Assembly: GCA_000727475.1 (NCBI GenBank)
Contig: KL647336.1
Coordinates: forward strand, 124,001 to 188,000
Source: Sarcocystis neurona
Taxonomy: Eukaryota > Apicomplexa > Conoidasida > Eucoccidiorida > Sarcocystidae
Direction: 5' to 3'
Length of the DNA stretch: 64,000 bases
Positions 47,465 to 59,429 of this stretch are shown one piece after another. The position numbers were made by a program, and so were the translations under genes. Position 1 is the stretch's first letter. Every line of letters starts with the position of its first letter. Under the pieces are notes generated by a model. That model searched no databases. It was given only the letters and a program-made list of their open reading frames with translations, and was not told where the DNA came from.

Positions 47465-50400
47465 TGTACTGCTGGTGGTGGTGGCGGCGGATAATTAGCT
47501 GCTGTTGCTGCTGTTTTTGTTTTGCTGCTGTGCGTCGTGTTCTTGGCGGTTCGTTGGCGTGGGCAGAGGCAGCAGCAGAAGTGGCGCAGCCTGCAGCGGA
47601 AGAAACGCAACAGGAGGTGCAGCAACTCTGGACGGAGCTGCAGCAGCTGCAGCTCTCGCGGTAACTTCTTCCTTTCCTCTCTTCCTTCTTCTGTTCTCTT
47701 CTCTCTTCTGCTGCTGCTGTTCTTCTTCCGGTCGGCTTCTCTTCTGTTTCTCCGCCGTGTTTTCCTTTCCTCGTCGTTGTCGCCCAGGGCTGCCTACCCT
47801 CCTCGTGGACTTCGCTTCAGCAAAGACAGCAGATTGTCTCTCTCTTCCTTCCCCCTTTCTCTTCCCTTTTCTTCTCCGCTTCTCCCTCCTTCTGTCTTGG
47901 CCCCCCTACACACACGGACTGTCTTCTTCCCCCCTGTATCTCTCTCCCTACATATACATGCATGTGCGCGCTTCCGTAGATATACTTCTGCTGGCCGCCC
48001 TTCTTTCTTCTCCTTTTCCTCTCTCTCTGTCCACACATGTGTACCCTTCTTCTTCTTCTTCTGTCTCTCTACGAGTACGTCCTTATCTCCCCTATATGCA
48101 TATCTACCTCTATGTAGACATGCTGTTCTCCCCCTGTCTCCCTGTCTCCCTGTCTCCCTGTCTCCCTGACATGTATATATGCGTGTGTGGATATGTGTGA
48201 GTGCTTCTTCTCTTTCTGTTAGTCTTGCTGCCCCTCTTTGTCCCTCGCAGTCTTCCTGTCTCCCTTTTGTGCTGCCTTCCTGTCTCCCTTGCTCGCTGTG
48301 TGTCTCGACACCCTCACATGCATACAAATGCTCTGTCTCCGTGCTTCTTTCTCTGTCTCTTTTTTTGTACATATATACTTCTTCCCCGTATATATGTATG
48401 TGCGTCTTCTCTTCGTAGGTGCATAAATGTTGGAAGATACCTCTTCTCTGTCTCCCTCCATACTTTCTCTCTGTATGAGAGTGAGTGTGTGCCGAAGTCT
48501 ATATATATACACGCACACACGTCTTTGCTGTTCTCTTCTTCTGCTCTCCCTTCCTGCATATATATCGTGAAACGTTTGCCTCTTCTCTCTCTCTTTCTCT
48601 CTGCGCATGCATGCATGAGTTTCTCTCCTGGTGCCTCTGTATAGACACCTACACAAACGTGGTGTTTGCTCTTCTTCTCTTGATTGAAGAGGAGTGCTGC
48701 CCGACTCTTTTCTTCTCTCCACTGCATGTGTGTGTGTGTGTGTCTTTCTGTCTCTTCTCCTCTTCTCCTCTCCTCTTCTCCTCTCCTCTTCTCCTCTCCT
48801 CTTCTCCTCTCCTCTTCTCCTCTCCTCTTCTCCTCTCCTCTTCTCCTCTCCATCTCCACGTCTCTCTGTGTCTGTGCATGCGTGTGTGCATGCATGGTCG
48901 GTTCGTGTGGTTTTCGCGTCCCTTTCCCTCTTTTTTCCCCTCCTTTTCCACTTTTCTCGTTTTTCTGCGGATGTGTCTCTGAATTCAGCAGCCGTCTGCA
49001 GAATTCCCTCCTCTCGCAGCTTCTTGCAGGTACGTCCCTCTCTCCGTCGCCACCTCTTCTCCTTCCTGCTGCTGTCTCTCTTCCCCTCCCCGTTCTCTCC
49101 CCGTCTCCCCTTCCTCCGTCCCGCCCCCCAAACTCCCTCGAAGTCTCCTTTTTTTATCCCCCCACTATTTCTCTCTCTCTCTCTCTCGCTGTGTGCGTCC
49201 GTCTCTATATCCTTCTCTCTGTCTCTGCCCCTCTATCCTTCCCTCTGTGTTTTCTCTCCTCCTTTCTCTCCCCGTCTCCTTCTCTCCTGTTGTCCTTCGC
49301 CCTCCCCCTCTGCGCGTCTCCTTCTCTCTCTTCTTTTGGCCCTCCTCCTTCTCCTCCTCTATATGTATGTCCTTCTCTGTCCCTCCCCTTCTCCTTCTAT
49401 CTCTGTCTCTCTTTTCATCTGTCCTTCTCTCTTTTCCTGTCTCCCCCCATCTCCCCGTCTCTGTGTCTGTGTGTGCGTGCCCTTCTCTCTTGCTGTCCTT
49501 CTTCTCTCTCTCTTGCTGTGTGCGTCCGTCTCTATTCTTTTCTCTGTATCTCTCTTCCTCTATACTTCTCTCTCTCTCTGTCTGTCTCCCTCTCTCTCTC
49601 TGTCTCCCTCTCTCTGTCTGTCTCCGTCTCTCTCTGTCTCCGTCTCTCTCCTTGTCTCCCCGTCTCCTTTTCTCTCCTTCTCTCCCCTTCTCTCTTCCTC
49701 TGTCTCTTTCTGTCTCTCTGTCTGCACCTCTCCTTCTCTCTCTTTCCTTCTCTATTCTTCTTCTCTTTTTCTGTCCGTTCCCTTCGCCCTCTGTCTCTGT
49801 GTGTGTGTCTCTCCTTTTCTCCTTCTCCTTTTCTCCTTCTCCTTTTCTCCTTCTCCCTCCTTCTCTGTCCTTCCCTCTCTTCTCTGTCTCTCTCTCTGTG
49901 TGTGTGTGTGCCCCTCTCCCCTTCACTTTTTTCTTCCCTGTCTGTGTGTGTGCCCTTCTCTCTTTCTCTCCTTCTGCTCCTCCTCTTTCTATCCTCCTGT
50001 CTCCCTCTCTGTCTGTGTGTGTCTGCGCCCTTCTCTCTTTCCGTCCTTCCCTCTCCCCTTCTGTCCCTCTCCTTCCCTACCCCTCTCCGTCTCTCTGTAT
50101 CCTCTTCTCCTTCTCCGCCCTTCTTTTCTCTGTTCTTCTTCTCTCCTTCCCTCTCCTTTTTTCCTCCTCCCTTTCTGTCCTTCTCTGTTGCTGTCCTTCT
50201 CTCTGCTGCTCCCTCTCCCCTTTTTCTGCTTCTCTCTTTGTCTCCCCATCGCCTTCCCTCTCCTTCTCTCTCCCTCTCTCCGTGCCCCTCTCTCCTTCTC
50301 CTTCTCTCTTTATCTGCCCTTCTGCTTCTCCCTCTCCTTTTCTCCTTCTCCCTCCCCTTTTCTCCTTCTCTCTTTCTCTGCCCTTCTTCTTCCTGCCCTT

Positions 50401-53400
50401 CTCTCTCTGTGTATCTGTTCTTCTCCCCCTCCCCTTCTTCCGTCCTTCTCCTTCTTTCTGTCCATCTGTCCCTCTCCTCCTCTCCTTTTTTCCTCCTTGT
50501 CTGGCCTTCTCTCTCTGTCTCTGTCCTTATAATACATATATATACAGATGAATACACGTAGATACCGGTGGAGACGTAGTCTATATATAATAGATAGACA
50601 TGCACAGACAGAGACAGAGAGAGAGACAGACCGCACACATTCACACACACAAACACACATAGACAGGCAGACAAAACACGTCCTTTTCCCCTTCCCTCTC
50701 CCCTTCTCCTTTTTCTTGTCCCTCTCCTTTTCGTCCTCCTTCTTCTTCTCTGCCCGTCTCTCTGTCTCTCTCTCTTTCTGTGTATGTGCCCCTCTTTGCC
50801 ATTTGCCCGTCTCCTTCGGCTCCTCGCTGTCTCCGTCTCCGTCTCCGTCTCTCTCTGTCTCCTTTCCTCTCTCTTGCTGGTCGACGCTTTGCGCGCTTCT
50901 TCTTCTTCTTCGTCTCGCTGTCTCTCTCTTCTTGCAGGTTCTTCTTCTCCTCGTGTCTCCCTCTCCTCGTCTCCGTGTCTCCCCGTCTCCCCATCTCCCT
51001 GTCTCCCTCGCCTCCCTGTCTCCCTGTCTCGCCCCTCTTCGTCTCTTTCTCTCTTCTTCCATCGTCTCAACTTCTTCGTCTCCTTTTCTGCTGCCTTGCT
51101 GCTCTCCATCTCTCGTTCGCCTCTCCGTTGATCCAACCTTCTCCTATCAATCTCCCTCTATTTGCATATATTACCACCTGTCTGCCTCTCTATCTATCTA
51201 TAAATACATATACGTATGACCACGTGTCTACGTACATGTATATGTATACATATGTATGTTACTGCCTAAATGCCTATCTATCTCTATATACATACATATA
51301 CATATATGTATAAATGAGGACGTGTCTGCCTGTATTTATCTTTGTGTGTAAGTAAGTAAGTAAGTGTGTGTGTGTGTGTGTGTCTATCTGTCTCTCTATG
51401 TCTATGTACCTATATATATTACGTATCCACCGGTCTATGTATCTATATATGTATTGGTCCCCTATGTATATATTCGTCCCTATGTATAAATATATGTTCG
51501 TCTCTATGTATCTATCTATGTATCTATCTCTCCTTCTCTGTGTCTCTGTCTCTATGTATGTGTGTATATGTATGAGTACCTCTGTGCCTGTCTACACCAG
51601 TCTATCTATATGCATATATGTATATATATGATATACCTTATTCCCTATCTACCTGTCTATTTGTCTATCTGTATATATATGTATATATTACCACCTATCT
51701 ACCTGCCCACGTATCTAGAGATATATATATTAGCACCTATCTATTGGTCTATCTATCTATGTGTTTATGTGTGTGTGTGTGTCTCTCTCTCTCTATATGT
51801 ATAAACACATATGTATAAATAGTAGTCCACACACATATATATAGTATGTGTATATACATATATTAGTCTGGGTTATCCATATCGAATTACCTTTTTGAAT
51901 TGTTGTTGCTATTCTGTAAATTTTCTTCGTACCTCTCCATATATGTGTATATATATATATGCGTATATATGTGTATATAATATATATATATGTACTTTTG
52001 GTCATACATATACCTTGTTATCTGCTTGAGTTCTTCTTTTCTTACAAGGAATAAATACCTCCCTACTTATATATGTAAATATAGATATGCATGCCTACAT
52101 ATAAATACCTGTATTCATAGAGAGATACAGAAAGACACAGAGAGAGAAGGAGGGAGAGACCGAGAGATATATACAGAGAGAGGTATGTAGACCTATATGC
52201 AGACACCTATGTATACATATATATGAATATATATATGTATATATATATGTATATATATATGTATATGTAGATATCTATATATATAGATATCCGTATAGAT
52301 ACTTATACGTACATATACATATATATATATAGAGAGAGAGATACAGATGTATATATATGTATATATATATGTATACATACGTATATGTAAATATCTCTCT
52401 GTCTCTCTATATACAGAGAGATTTAGACAGATACATATGTGTGTATATACACACATCCATATACGTAGATATCTATGTATCTATGTATGTATCTATCTAT
52501 ATATGTACATATATATATGCATATAGATATAGATACGTATATGTATATCTACACAGAAAGACTTAAACAGATACATATATATATACGTATCCGTAGACGT
52601 AGATGTCTCTCTCCGTATCTCTATGTATATGTGTATATAGATATGTATACGCACACATATATATATGCCTGAGTTTTTTATGGTGGTGGGGCACGTGGAT
52701 TGCGGTGGGACTGCTTTTGCTGTTCTTCGCCGCAGTACCGTCCCTCAATATCTTCTCCTTCGTCGCTTCCCTTCTCTTCTTCTACCTCTTCGAATGCCTT
52801 TCCGTGCAGTCCTTCTGCTGCTGCTGTTCGTCTCCTCCGTCTCTGCCTTCCCGCCTTTCTTCTCCGCTGCACGGGCGTGCGCCCCTGCCCTCCCCCGTCC
52901 TCCTCTTTTCGTTTTTACTCCTCTCCTGCCTTTCTTTCGTCTCGCCTTCCCGGCGCCTCTTCTCTGGACTTCCTACAAACAGAAATGTTCTATATATATA
53001 CAAATGAACACATATATACATATGAAGAAAGATACATATATGTGAATAGAAATATATACACATATATATATGTATGAAGTTCTTGATCTCTCGTAGGCTG
53101 CATATATATACACAGAGACACGCATATATATATGTGTGTGGATGTATATATGCACATATGTACTTGTATGCGGATGTTCATATATGTATGTGGATATGTG
53201 TACTGATATATTCCTGTATTTACGTGTGTATTCGTGTATATATATATATTTCTTGCACACATAAAACGGAGCGACAGAGCGCTCCATATACTGCGAAACT
53301 GGGCTGGCGGAGTGGCTCCCTCGTGCGCAGCAGAACGAGTCCCCTGCAGCAGCTGCAGCATGCGTATGCGTCATCCACGTAGAAGAAACAGAAAGGAAGC

Positions 53401-56400
53401 CAAGAAAGATGCACCTTCTGCGTACGCATATATATGTACATTTATCTGTCTATATATACATACGTATCTGTATGTGCTTGCATATGTGCATGTCTACATA
53501 TGTATGTATATATGATTGAACAGGTGGACGTAATTCATGTATGTACGTATAAATATAAACACAGATATGTATATACATTGCGATACCTCTAAGGAAATAC
53601 AAATAGACACACGTTTATACGTCCAGGCGGTTCACACACGTACGTACCCATGTGCATATATATATATATATATATATGTCTGTGTATATGAGAGTATGTA
53701 CACATGGATGCGCGTCTGCGTTTGTATGTGTGTGCGCACTTTCGTTGAAGAAAATGTACGGTAGTTCTTGGTATGGCAGGGCCTCGTTTGTGGGAGGAAA
53801 CGCTGGGTGGAAATATCACGAAGTGCGTGCACCGGCTGTGCCGCATGCATGCGTTCTGCGCGTCGCCAGGTAGCTGAGCCACGCGTGTGCTCGGCCTTCG
53901 TCTCGACAATAAAAACAGGCGCTGGCTTGCATGCGCCCTTCATACAGCTGGGTTCGCCGTGGCGAGTTGATGCCTGCTGCTGCGTAATTCAGTCCTGAAC
54001 AGCCGGCGAACATGGTGGCTAGCTGCAGGAGTGTGTACGCGCCCCTTCATCCTGGCTAGCTGAGTTGCATGTGTCACTTCCTGTCGTAGCTAGCTGGGAA
54101 TGTGGGCCGCGTCTTGGCTAGCTGCTGGGCTTCTGCGTATGTCCACGAGTCCTGGAGCGACTAATCGAGAAAACTGCCGGCGTAATTTGGGACGCGCATG
54201 CGTGTGTGGAGAGTTGGCGAGCTGCTGGGGTGATGCGCATGCGTGTGTGGAGAGTTGGCGAGCTGCTGGGGTGATGCGCATGCGTGTGTGGAGAGTTGGC
54301 GAGCTGCTGGGGTGATGCGCATGCGTGTGTGGAGAGTTGGCGAGCTGCTGGGGTGATGCGCATGCGTGTGTGGAGAGTTGGCTAGCTGCTGATGCGTGTG
54401 TGTGTGGGGAACCCCGGGGGGGTGCAGAGCTGCAGGCGGTTCGCGAGGCCTTGGCGGATGAACGGAAAATTCGAAGTGATACCGACGCTTCTGTTCACCA
54501 GTGCGTCTCCTCTTCGTTTCCCCCCTTCGTCTCTCTCTTACATATCTTCCTGCGCACTGCCGCGCGCTCGTCTCGAAGAGGTCTGCTGCTGCTGCTGCTC
54601 TTCTTCTGCTGCAGGTGGTGCTCTTCTTCTTCGTTCGCTGCTGCTGCCGTTGCTGTCTCTTCTTCTGCTGTGTGTTCTGCTGCTGCTGCCGGCGTTCCTC
54701 TGCTGCTGTGCTGCTCTGCGGCTGCTGGTGTTGCTCTTTCTTCTCTGCTGTTCCTGCCGATGCGCTGCTGCTGCTGCTGCTCTCTCTCTCTCTGTCTCTG
54801 TCTCTGTGTGTCTCCTGCAGCGGCCCCTCCTGCATACTTCTCTTCTCGGTTCTCCGTCCTCTCTATCAGCGTAGTCACTGTCTTCCTATATATATACACA
54901 TAGAATGTGTAGACAGCCAGCGCGCATACCTTACTTATATGTGAATGTACATACATATATATGTGTATCAATACAGACACGTCAGAGCACATCGAAGACG
55001 TCTATACAAACTACATACATATCCTATCCATAGTGGGAGTATTACATCTATGCACGTATATGATATCTATACTGGGGACTTCATACATATATTCATATAA
55101 TGCGCAGAGCGAATCTACACATATATCAGAGGATATATATCTCTATTGCATAGGGGGATTACATCCATACACATATATGTATATATATCTTAGCATATAT
55201 GCATATACAACTCATAATGAGCGCATTACACATATACAGATAAATTACATGGGAGGTGTGTATATGTGTACATATAGACGTATACATATATCATATACAT
55301 ATGTATGGATATCCACGAGTACGGCTATGTGTGTCTGTACATCATCTGTATATGTATATATGCATGCTTCTATATGCATATCTATATATGTATATGGGTG
55401 TATATAAATGTTGGTGTGTACACGGTGTCAGCCGGCTGGCATTATCAGCCCTTGAGACGGAATGCCTCTATTCATTTGGTATCTCTCCTTCTGTCTATCC
55501 ATATATATATCTGCGTTCCTTCATTTATTACGTGTGTCTCCCTCTGTGTCTCTCTTTTAGGAGAGACGCGTCTCTTCACCCCGCCTCAAATTCTCTGTAC
55601 AAAAATATGTGCCTGTCTCCATGAGCAGCGCTCGCCCCTACTACGTACACACATATACATGTGCATATATAAGCAGGCTCCTCCCTCTGTGTCATATGCA
55701 TGCGCATGCATACGGCTGCGCGACTCTCTCCTCTCCGCCGTCTCCCTTCCCGCCGTCTCCCTGCACGTCTCTGCGTGGGGAGCGCCGTCTCCGTGTCCTT
55801 CGCTTTGGACGTGTAGATGGTGGGGCTCCGTCGACAGACGCAGAAGAAGAGAAGGCACGGAGACAGGAGGGGGGTGAATAGGAAGGGCAGCCCGTCTCGT
55901 CTCGGGGGCCGCGCCGATAGAAAGGGGCTGCCCCTTTCTGAATAGGAAGGGCAGCCCGTCTCGTCTCGGGGGCACGTGGTAGCGAAGCAGCAACTTCCAC
56001 GGCTGTCGTCTTGGCGAGGGAAACGAAGGAGGGCACTTGTAGAAGGTCCTGTGTCTCGTATACTCGCCGTACACACTTGGGTCGAAATGCATGCATGCAT
56101 GCGTGGGGCGTGGCAGGCAGCGAAAAGGCAGCACACCACGCAGGCATTTCTGACCGAAGTGTTTCCTCGCTGTGTGTGAAGTGGACGTCTCCTCCGCATG
56201 CGGGCCGTTGCTGCGTGCGAGCAGGGGCTCGCGTCTCCTCTTCGTCTCCCTTTCACATATACAGAGAGAGGAGGAGACGTATACGTAGACGTAGAAGCGC
56301 TATATATGTGCATGTGTGGGGGTGAGTTTGGAGCGTGCGGAGAGGGGTGTATTGGAGGCGATTCCCTCTTCTTTTAAGTTCTTGCAGAACACATCCTGCC

Positions 56401-58412
56401 CTTTTTCGGGTCTTCTCTTCTTCCTCTCTGCCTGGTCCTATCTCTCTCCCTCTCTATATACATACGTTTGTATAGGTGCGTGCCCACGATGTGCCTTTTT
56501 CAGTTGGAACTTTCCCCTCCTCGGGATTTTATACATATATATAGGTGGGGTTCTTCCCCGTTTCTGCTGCCTTTCCTTCCCGTTCTGCCCAGAGTGCTGC
56601 CTTGCTTCTTCTGCTTCTTCCGAGGTCCCCCTCTATCCTCTCAGCATGTGTGGGTGCCGCGCCGCGCGGCTGCTGCTGCTGCTGCCTGTGGCCAGGCTTC
56701 TGCAGGACTTGCGGCAGCAGTCGCAGCGAGAACTTGAAGCCGGCCGAGAAAGCAGAGAACAGATGGAGGAGCAAATTCTCCAATTGCTGGAAGATGCTTG
56801 TAAGTCCACACTTCAGTTCTTCTCTTTCTCCCGCCTCTGCCTTCTGCTTCTTCAGTTTCTTCGTTTTCTTCCTAGTCCAAAAAACATACCCGTCCCCCCG
56901 CCGCACATATATATATATATATATATTTCTGGTCTCCTTCTGTATCTCTCTCTACGTATATGTGTACATATACATTTCTGTCTCTCTCTCTCTCTCTCTT
57001 TATCTGGCTGTGTTCGTGTCTCTCTCTATATATGTGTTCGTGTCCGTCTGTCCGTCTCTCTATATATGATATAGCAAATGGTCGGCAGGCTTGGGCACCG
57101 TGAAGAAAAAATTGTGGAAGTTCCTTTCTCCATTTGTTTGGCCTTTAAAAAAGTTGTAGAAGTGTCCTTTCCGTCTCTCTTCTTCCTTTTGTCGAAGGGA
57201 CTGACCGCAACGACGCCGCTCTATTATATATAGGTGCATGCATATATCTTCGTGCACTGCCCTGTTCTTCTCCTCTATTCTTGTCCCATTTTCCCTTCCC
57301 TTTCTTACTTTCCCTTTGCCGTCTCTGTTTCTCCTTCCCTCATATCTTCTCTCTTCGCCCCCCGTCCCCGCCTCCGTGTCTCGCTGTCTCCGTGTCTCGC
57401 TGTCTCCGTCTCTGTGTGTGTCTGTACTTCTCCTCCTTTCTTCTGTCCTTCTCATGCGTCTGTGTAGTCTCTCTGTTTTTTCTTCTCGTCTCTTTCTCCG
57501 TCCCTGTCTGTGCTCCGCTCTCTATTCCGTTTCTTCCCTTCCCGCTCTTTTCTTCTCTCTTTTTGGGTGTGCGTGTGTGTGGGTGGGTGTCGCTTGAGAA
57601 GAAGTTGTATACGTCTATCTTCGGTACCTTCATCCACGGAGACAGAAGTAAATTTATTGTAGAAAGAACTTCTGAAGCCTCGCGTGGCTTTCAGCTGCTT
57701 TCCTTCACCCGCGCACGAGGTTGAAATGCCGCCACTGCTGCTGCTCCTGCGGTGCTGGGCGTGCTCCTACTCCTTCATGCCAGAAGCTGCTACGGCTTTC
57801 CTCCTCCTCCTTCTGTTGCTGCCTCTGATACACTGCCCCCTGCTGCCTTCCTTTTGCTCCTGCTGCTGCTCGTGGTACACTGCCCCCTGCTGTCTTCCTT
57901 TTGGTGCTGCTGCTGCTGCTCGTGGTACACTGCCTCCTGCTGCTTTCCTCTTGCTGCCACTGCTGCGTTGCTGCTGCTGCGTTCTGTGTTGCTGTTGCTT
58001 TCGTGCCGACGCTGCTTTTCTTTTGCTGCTGCTCCCGCTGTTGCACTTCTTCTTTTTCTGCTGTTGCTGCACTTCTCTGCTGCTGCTGCTGCCTTTGCAC
58101 GTGTCCACTGCTGCTACTGCTGTTGCACTTCTTCTGTCGTTGCGCTTCTTCTTCCGCTGACGCTGGTACTGTTGCAACTTTCCCGCTGCTGGTGCTGTTG
58201 CAGTTTTCCTGCTGCTGTTGTTGTTGCTCTTCTGCTGCTGCTGCGGCTGTCGCACTTCTGCTGCTGCTGCTGCTGTTGCACTTTTTTTCCTGCGGGACTT
58301 CGTTTGGTGCTGCTGCTGCTGCCTGGGGCTTGCAGGTTTGAAAGTGGAAGCGGCTGTTTTGAGCGGGAGCGGCGGTGCAGGAGTCGGCGAGGACTCTTCC
58401 CTCCGTTCTTAA
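45158..58412 (+). CDS. SFA: SF-assemblin (striated fibre coiled-coil protein), 8 exons, 266 aa
   Basis: SF-assemblins form the striated fibre of algal flagellar roots. In Toxoplasma the related fibre links the centrosome to the daughter apical complex and is required for daughter budding. Exons: 45158-45277, 45705-45911, 46720-46804, 47567-47660, 48989-49029, 54428-54500, 56696-56799, 58336-58412 (TAA). All introns are GT-AG and phases chain without conflict (0,0,1,2,1,2,1). The start lies in AACAAAATGG, matching the Toxoplasma consensus. The product is almost all coiled coil: EELEQRVKNLQDSVSQLRF, HIDALVDEAKQLHQTM, VQQLWTELQQLQLS, LQAVREALADERKIRSD, then LLQDLRQQSQRELEAGRESR and EQMEEQILQLLEDACLKVEA. 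That end fits the SF-assemblin/beta-giardin pattern (E-R-x-x-R-E-x-x-E, L-L-E-x-x-C). Length is near the family's usual 250-290. Exon 2 holds an odd Ala/Gly/Arg/Ser insert. Coding is about 6% of the locus. Another coiled-coil family is the main alternative. Confidence 0.62.
45278..45704 (+). repeat. SF-assemblin intron 1, CTG tract
   Basis: Intron dominated by GCTTCTGCTGCTGCT triplets. Donor GTACTC, acceptor ATTCGCTGCAG. CTG tracts also fill introns 2 (46430-46710), 3 (47390-47520) and 7. Confidence 0.7.
45945..46390. repeat. TATATG microsatellites in SF-assemblin intron 2
   Basis: TATATACACATATATGTG and CTCTCTATATGTATAT runs. The duplicated GCAGCAATTACGCCTACGCA/GCAGCAACTATGCCTGCGCA segments at about 46136 and 46255 show a roughly 120-bp higher-order unit. 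Confidence 0.8.
48752..48852. repeat. 13-bp TCTTCTCCTCTCC tandem array, ~8 copies
   Basis: Near-perfect 13-bp unit inside SF-assemblin intron 4. Confidence 0.9.
49030..50530 (+). repeat. 1.5-kb polypyrimidine tract in SF-assemblin intron 5
   Basis: Starting at the exon 5 donor, about 1.5 kb is almost entirely C and T (CTCTCTCTGTCTCC, CTTCTCCTTTTCTCC). Very long S/L/F/P ORFs on the plus strand and R/E/K ORFs on the minus strand are products of this bias. A second such tract covers 50680-51140. Confidence 0.9.
51180..52670. repeat. TATATG microsatellites in SF-assemblin intron 5
   Basis: Repeated CTATCTATG, TATATATGTATA and GAGAGA units. No coding evidence. Confidence 0.9.
52671..54190. other. 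rest of SF-assemblin intron 5 before the minisatellite
   Basis: 52671-52980 is pyrimidine-rich but not a simple repeat, with an open hydrophobic frame that I take as compositional. 52980-53260 and 53420-53700 are TATATG repeats. 53270-53410 and 53755-54190 are more complex, with GCATGC at about 53842 and 53930. No exon could be inserted without breaking the phase between exons 5 and 6. Confidence 0.4.
54190..54410. repeat. 41-bp minisatellite with TGCGCATGCG palindrome, five copies
   Basis: Unit: TGCGCATGCGTGTGTGG, AGAGTTGGCGAGCTGCTGGGG, TGA. GGAGAGTTGG starts at 54208, 54249, 54290, 54331 and 54372, giving an exact 41-bp period. The last copy is truncated and changes GGCGAG to GGCTAG. More degenerate GGCTAGCTG relatives precede it (54015-54125). 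It lies within SF-assemblin intron 5, just before exon 6. Confidence 0.92.
54560..54830. repeat. CTG-rich tract in SF-assemblin intron 6
   Basis: TCTGCTGCTGCTGCTG and CTTCTTCTGCTG runs right after exon 6. Followed by TATACATA repeats to about 55400. Confidence 0.8.
55875..55973. repeat. 35-bp direct repeats flanking a small palindrome
   Basis: TGAATAGGAAGGGCAGCCCG plus TCTCGTCTCGGGGGC occurs at 55875-55909 and 55939-55973. Between them lies AAAGGGGCTGCCCCTTT, an 8-bp inverted repeat. Intronic in the SF-assemblin model. Confidence 0.9.
57720..58330. repeat. CTG-rich tract in SF-assemblin intron 7
   Basis: About 600 bp of GCTGCTGCT/TTGCTGCTG leading up to the exon 8 acceptor GGGGCTTGCAG. Embedded are three copies of a GTGGTACACTGCC(C/T)CCTGCTG segment (57830-57950). 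Confidence 0.85.
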
Positions 58413-59100
58413 ATCTCTGATAATTGCCGGGTTCACCCTGTTGCTGCTCTCCACACTAAAATAGTCAATACCTACATATATCCACATATATACCTAAATA
58501 TTCAATGGTATACCTGTAGCGGTGTCCCCACACCTATGCTCTATACTACACATATATATATGTATAGATTTGTCTCTTTCCACACATATATATGTATATG
58601 TATATCTGTACCTGTATATATTTCTCTATGTCCCCATATATATATACGTTTGTGTATCTTTATGTATTTCTCTCTCTCTGCATATATATGTATATCTCTG
58701 TGTATACGTTTTCCTCCACATATATCACCTATCTGTATCTCTCGCTTTCTCTCTGTATCAGTCCATCTCCTTTTGTTCACATGTATATATATATATATAT
58801 TTCTGTATGTAACTGTATCCCTCTCTGTCTCTCTATATATCTTTTTGTCTCTGTCTCTGTGTCCCTGTATATGTGAATATATCTCTCTGTGTGTCTGGGT
58901 ATTACATATATGTGTATGTATTCTGCTTTTTGTATAATATATCTTCCCTTCTTTCTGTGCGAGTATATATGTCTGTCTCCGTCTCTGTGTATGTGTGTGT
59001 GTGTGTGTCTCTATCCTTTTTCTCTCGCACTCTCTGTCTTTATGCTTGTCTGTTTCTGTCTCTGTATTTATATGGTAATGTGTAAAGGGATAAGTTCCAT
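58413..59100. repeat. 3' flank of SF-assemblin, TATATG microsatellites
   Basis: Short complex sequence to about 58470, then TATATATGTATAT and CTCTGTGTC repeats. No further gene seen. Confidence 0.75.
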
Positions 59101-59144
59101 ACCTACGTAGTGTACAGGGAAAGCTGTTCTCCACTGCCTTTACG

Positions 59145-59310
59145 AACTGCTCGCATGCGAATTGGCAGCACGCCGCATGCACCAGGAGAGAGACAAAACG
59201 GGAGAGAAGAAGTTTCATGTACGCGGGAACGCCCGTGCCTCCGACTACGCATGTGGAAAAACAGAAAACTCGGGTGTTGCCATGCGACTCCTCCTGCGCA
59301 TGCGCACACA
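59145..59310. promoter_or_regulatory. GCATGC-rich block, candidate promoter
   Basis: CGCATGCG (59154), CGCATGCA (59175) and TGCGCATGCGCA (about 59297) with ACGCATGTG between, all within about 160 bp of otherwise complex DNA. GCATGC is a known coccidian promoter motif in Toxoplasma. No start site or target gene can be fixed; the nearest plus-strand candidate exon is at 60309. Confidence 0.3.
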
Positions 59311-59429
59311 TCGACAAAAATGATGTTTTTCCTATGCGCCTCCACGAGACACGCTACGGCGGTTGAACTTCAGAACGCAGGCTCTACGAAAATATACGAA
59401 AGTCAAAAAAGGAACGCACGAGTGTAAAA

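Noticed and set aside
48684..51136. ORFs of 450-625 codons on the plus strand and 534 codons on the minus strand
   Set aside because: They are translations of a nearly pure C/T tract (S/L/F/P one way, R/E/K the other), lie inside the SF-assemblin intron, and have no domain.
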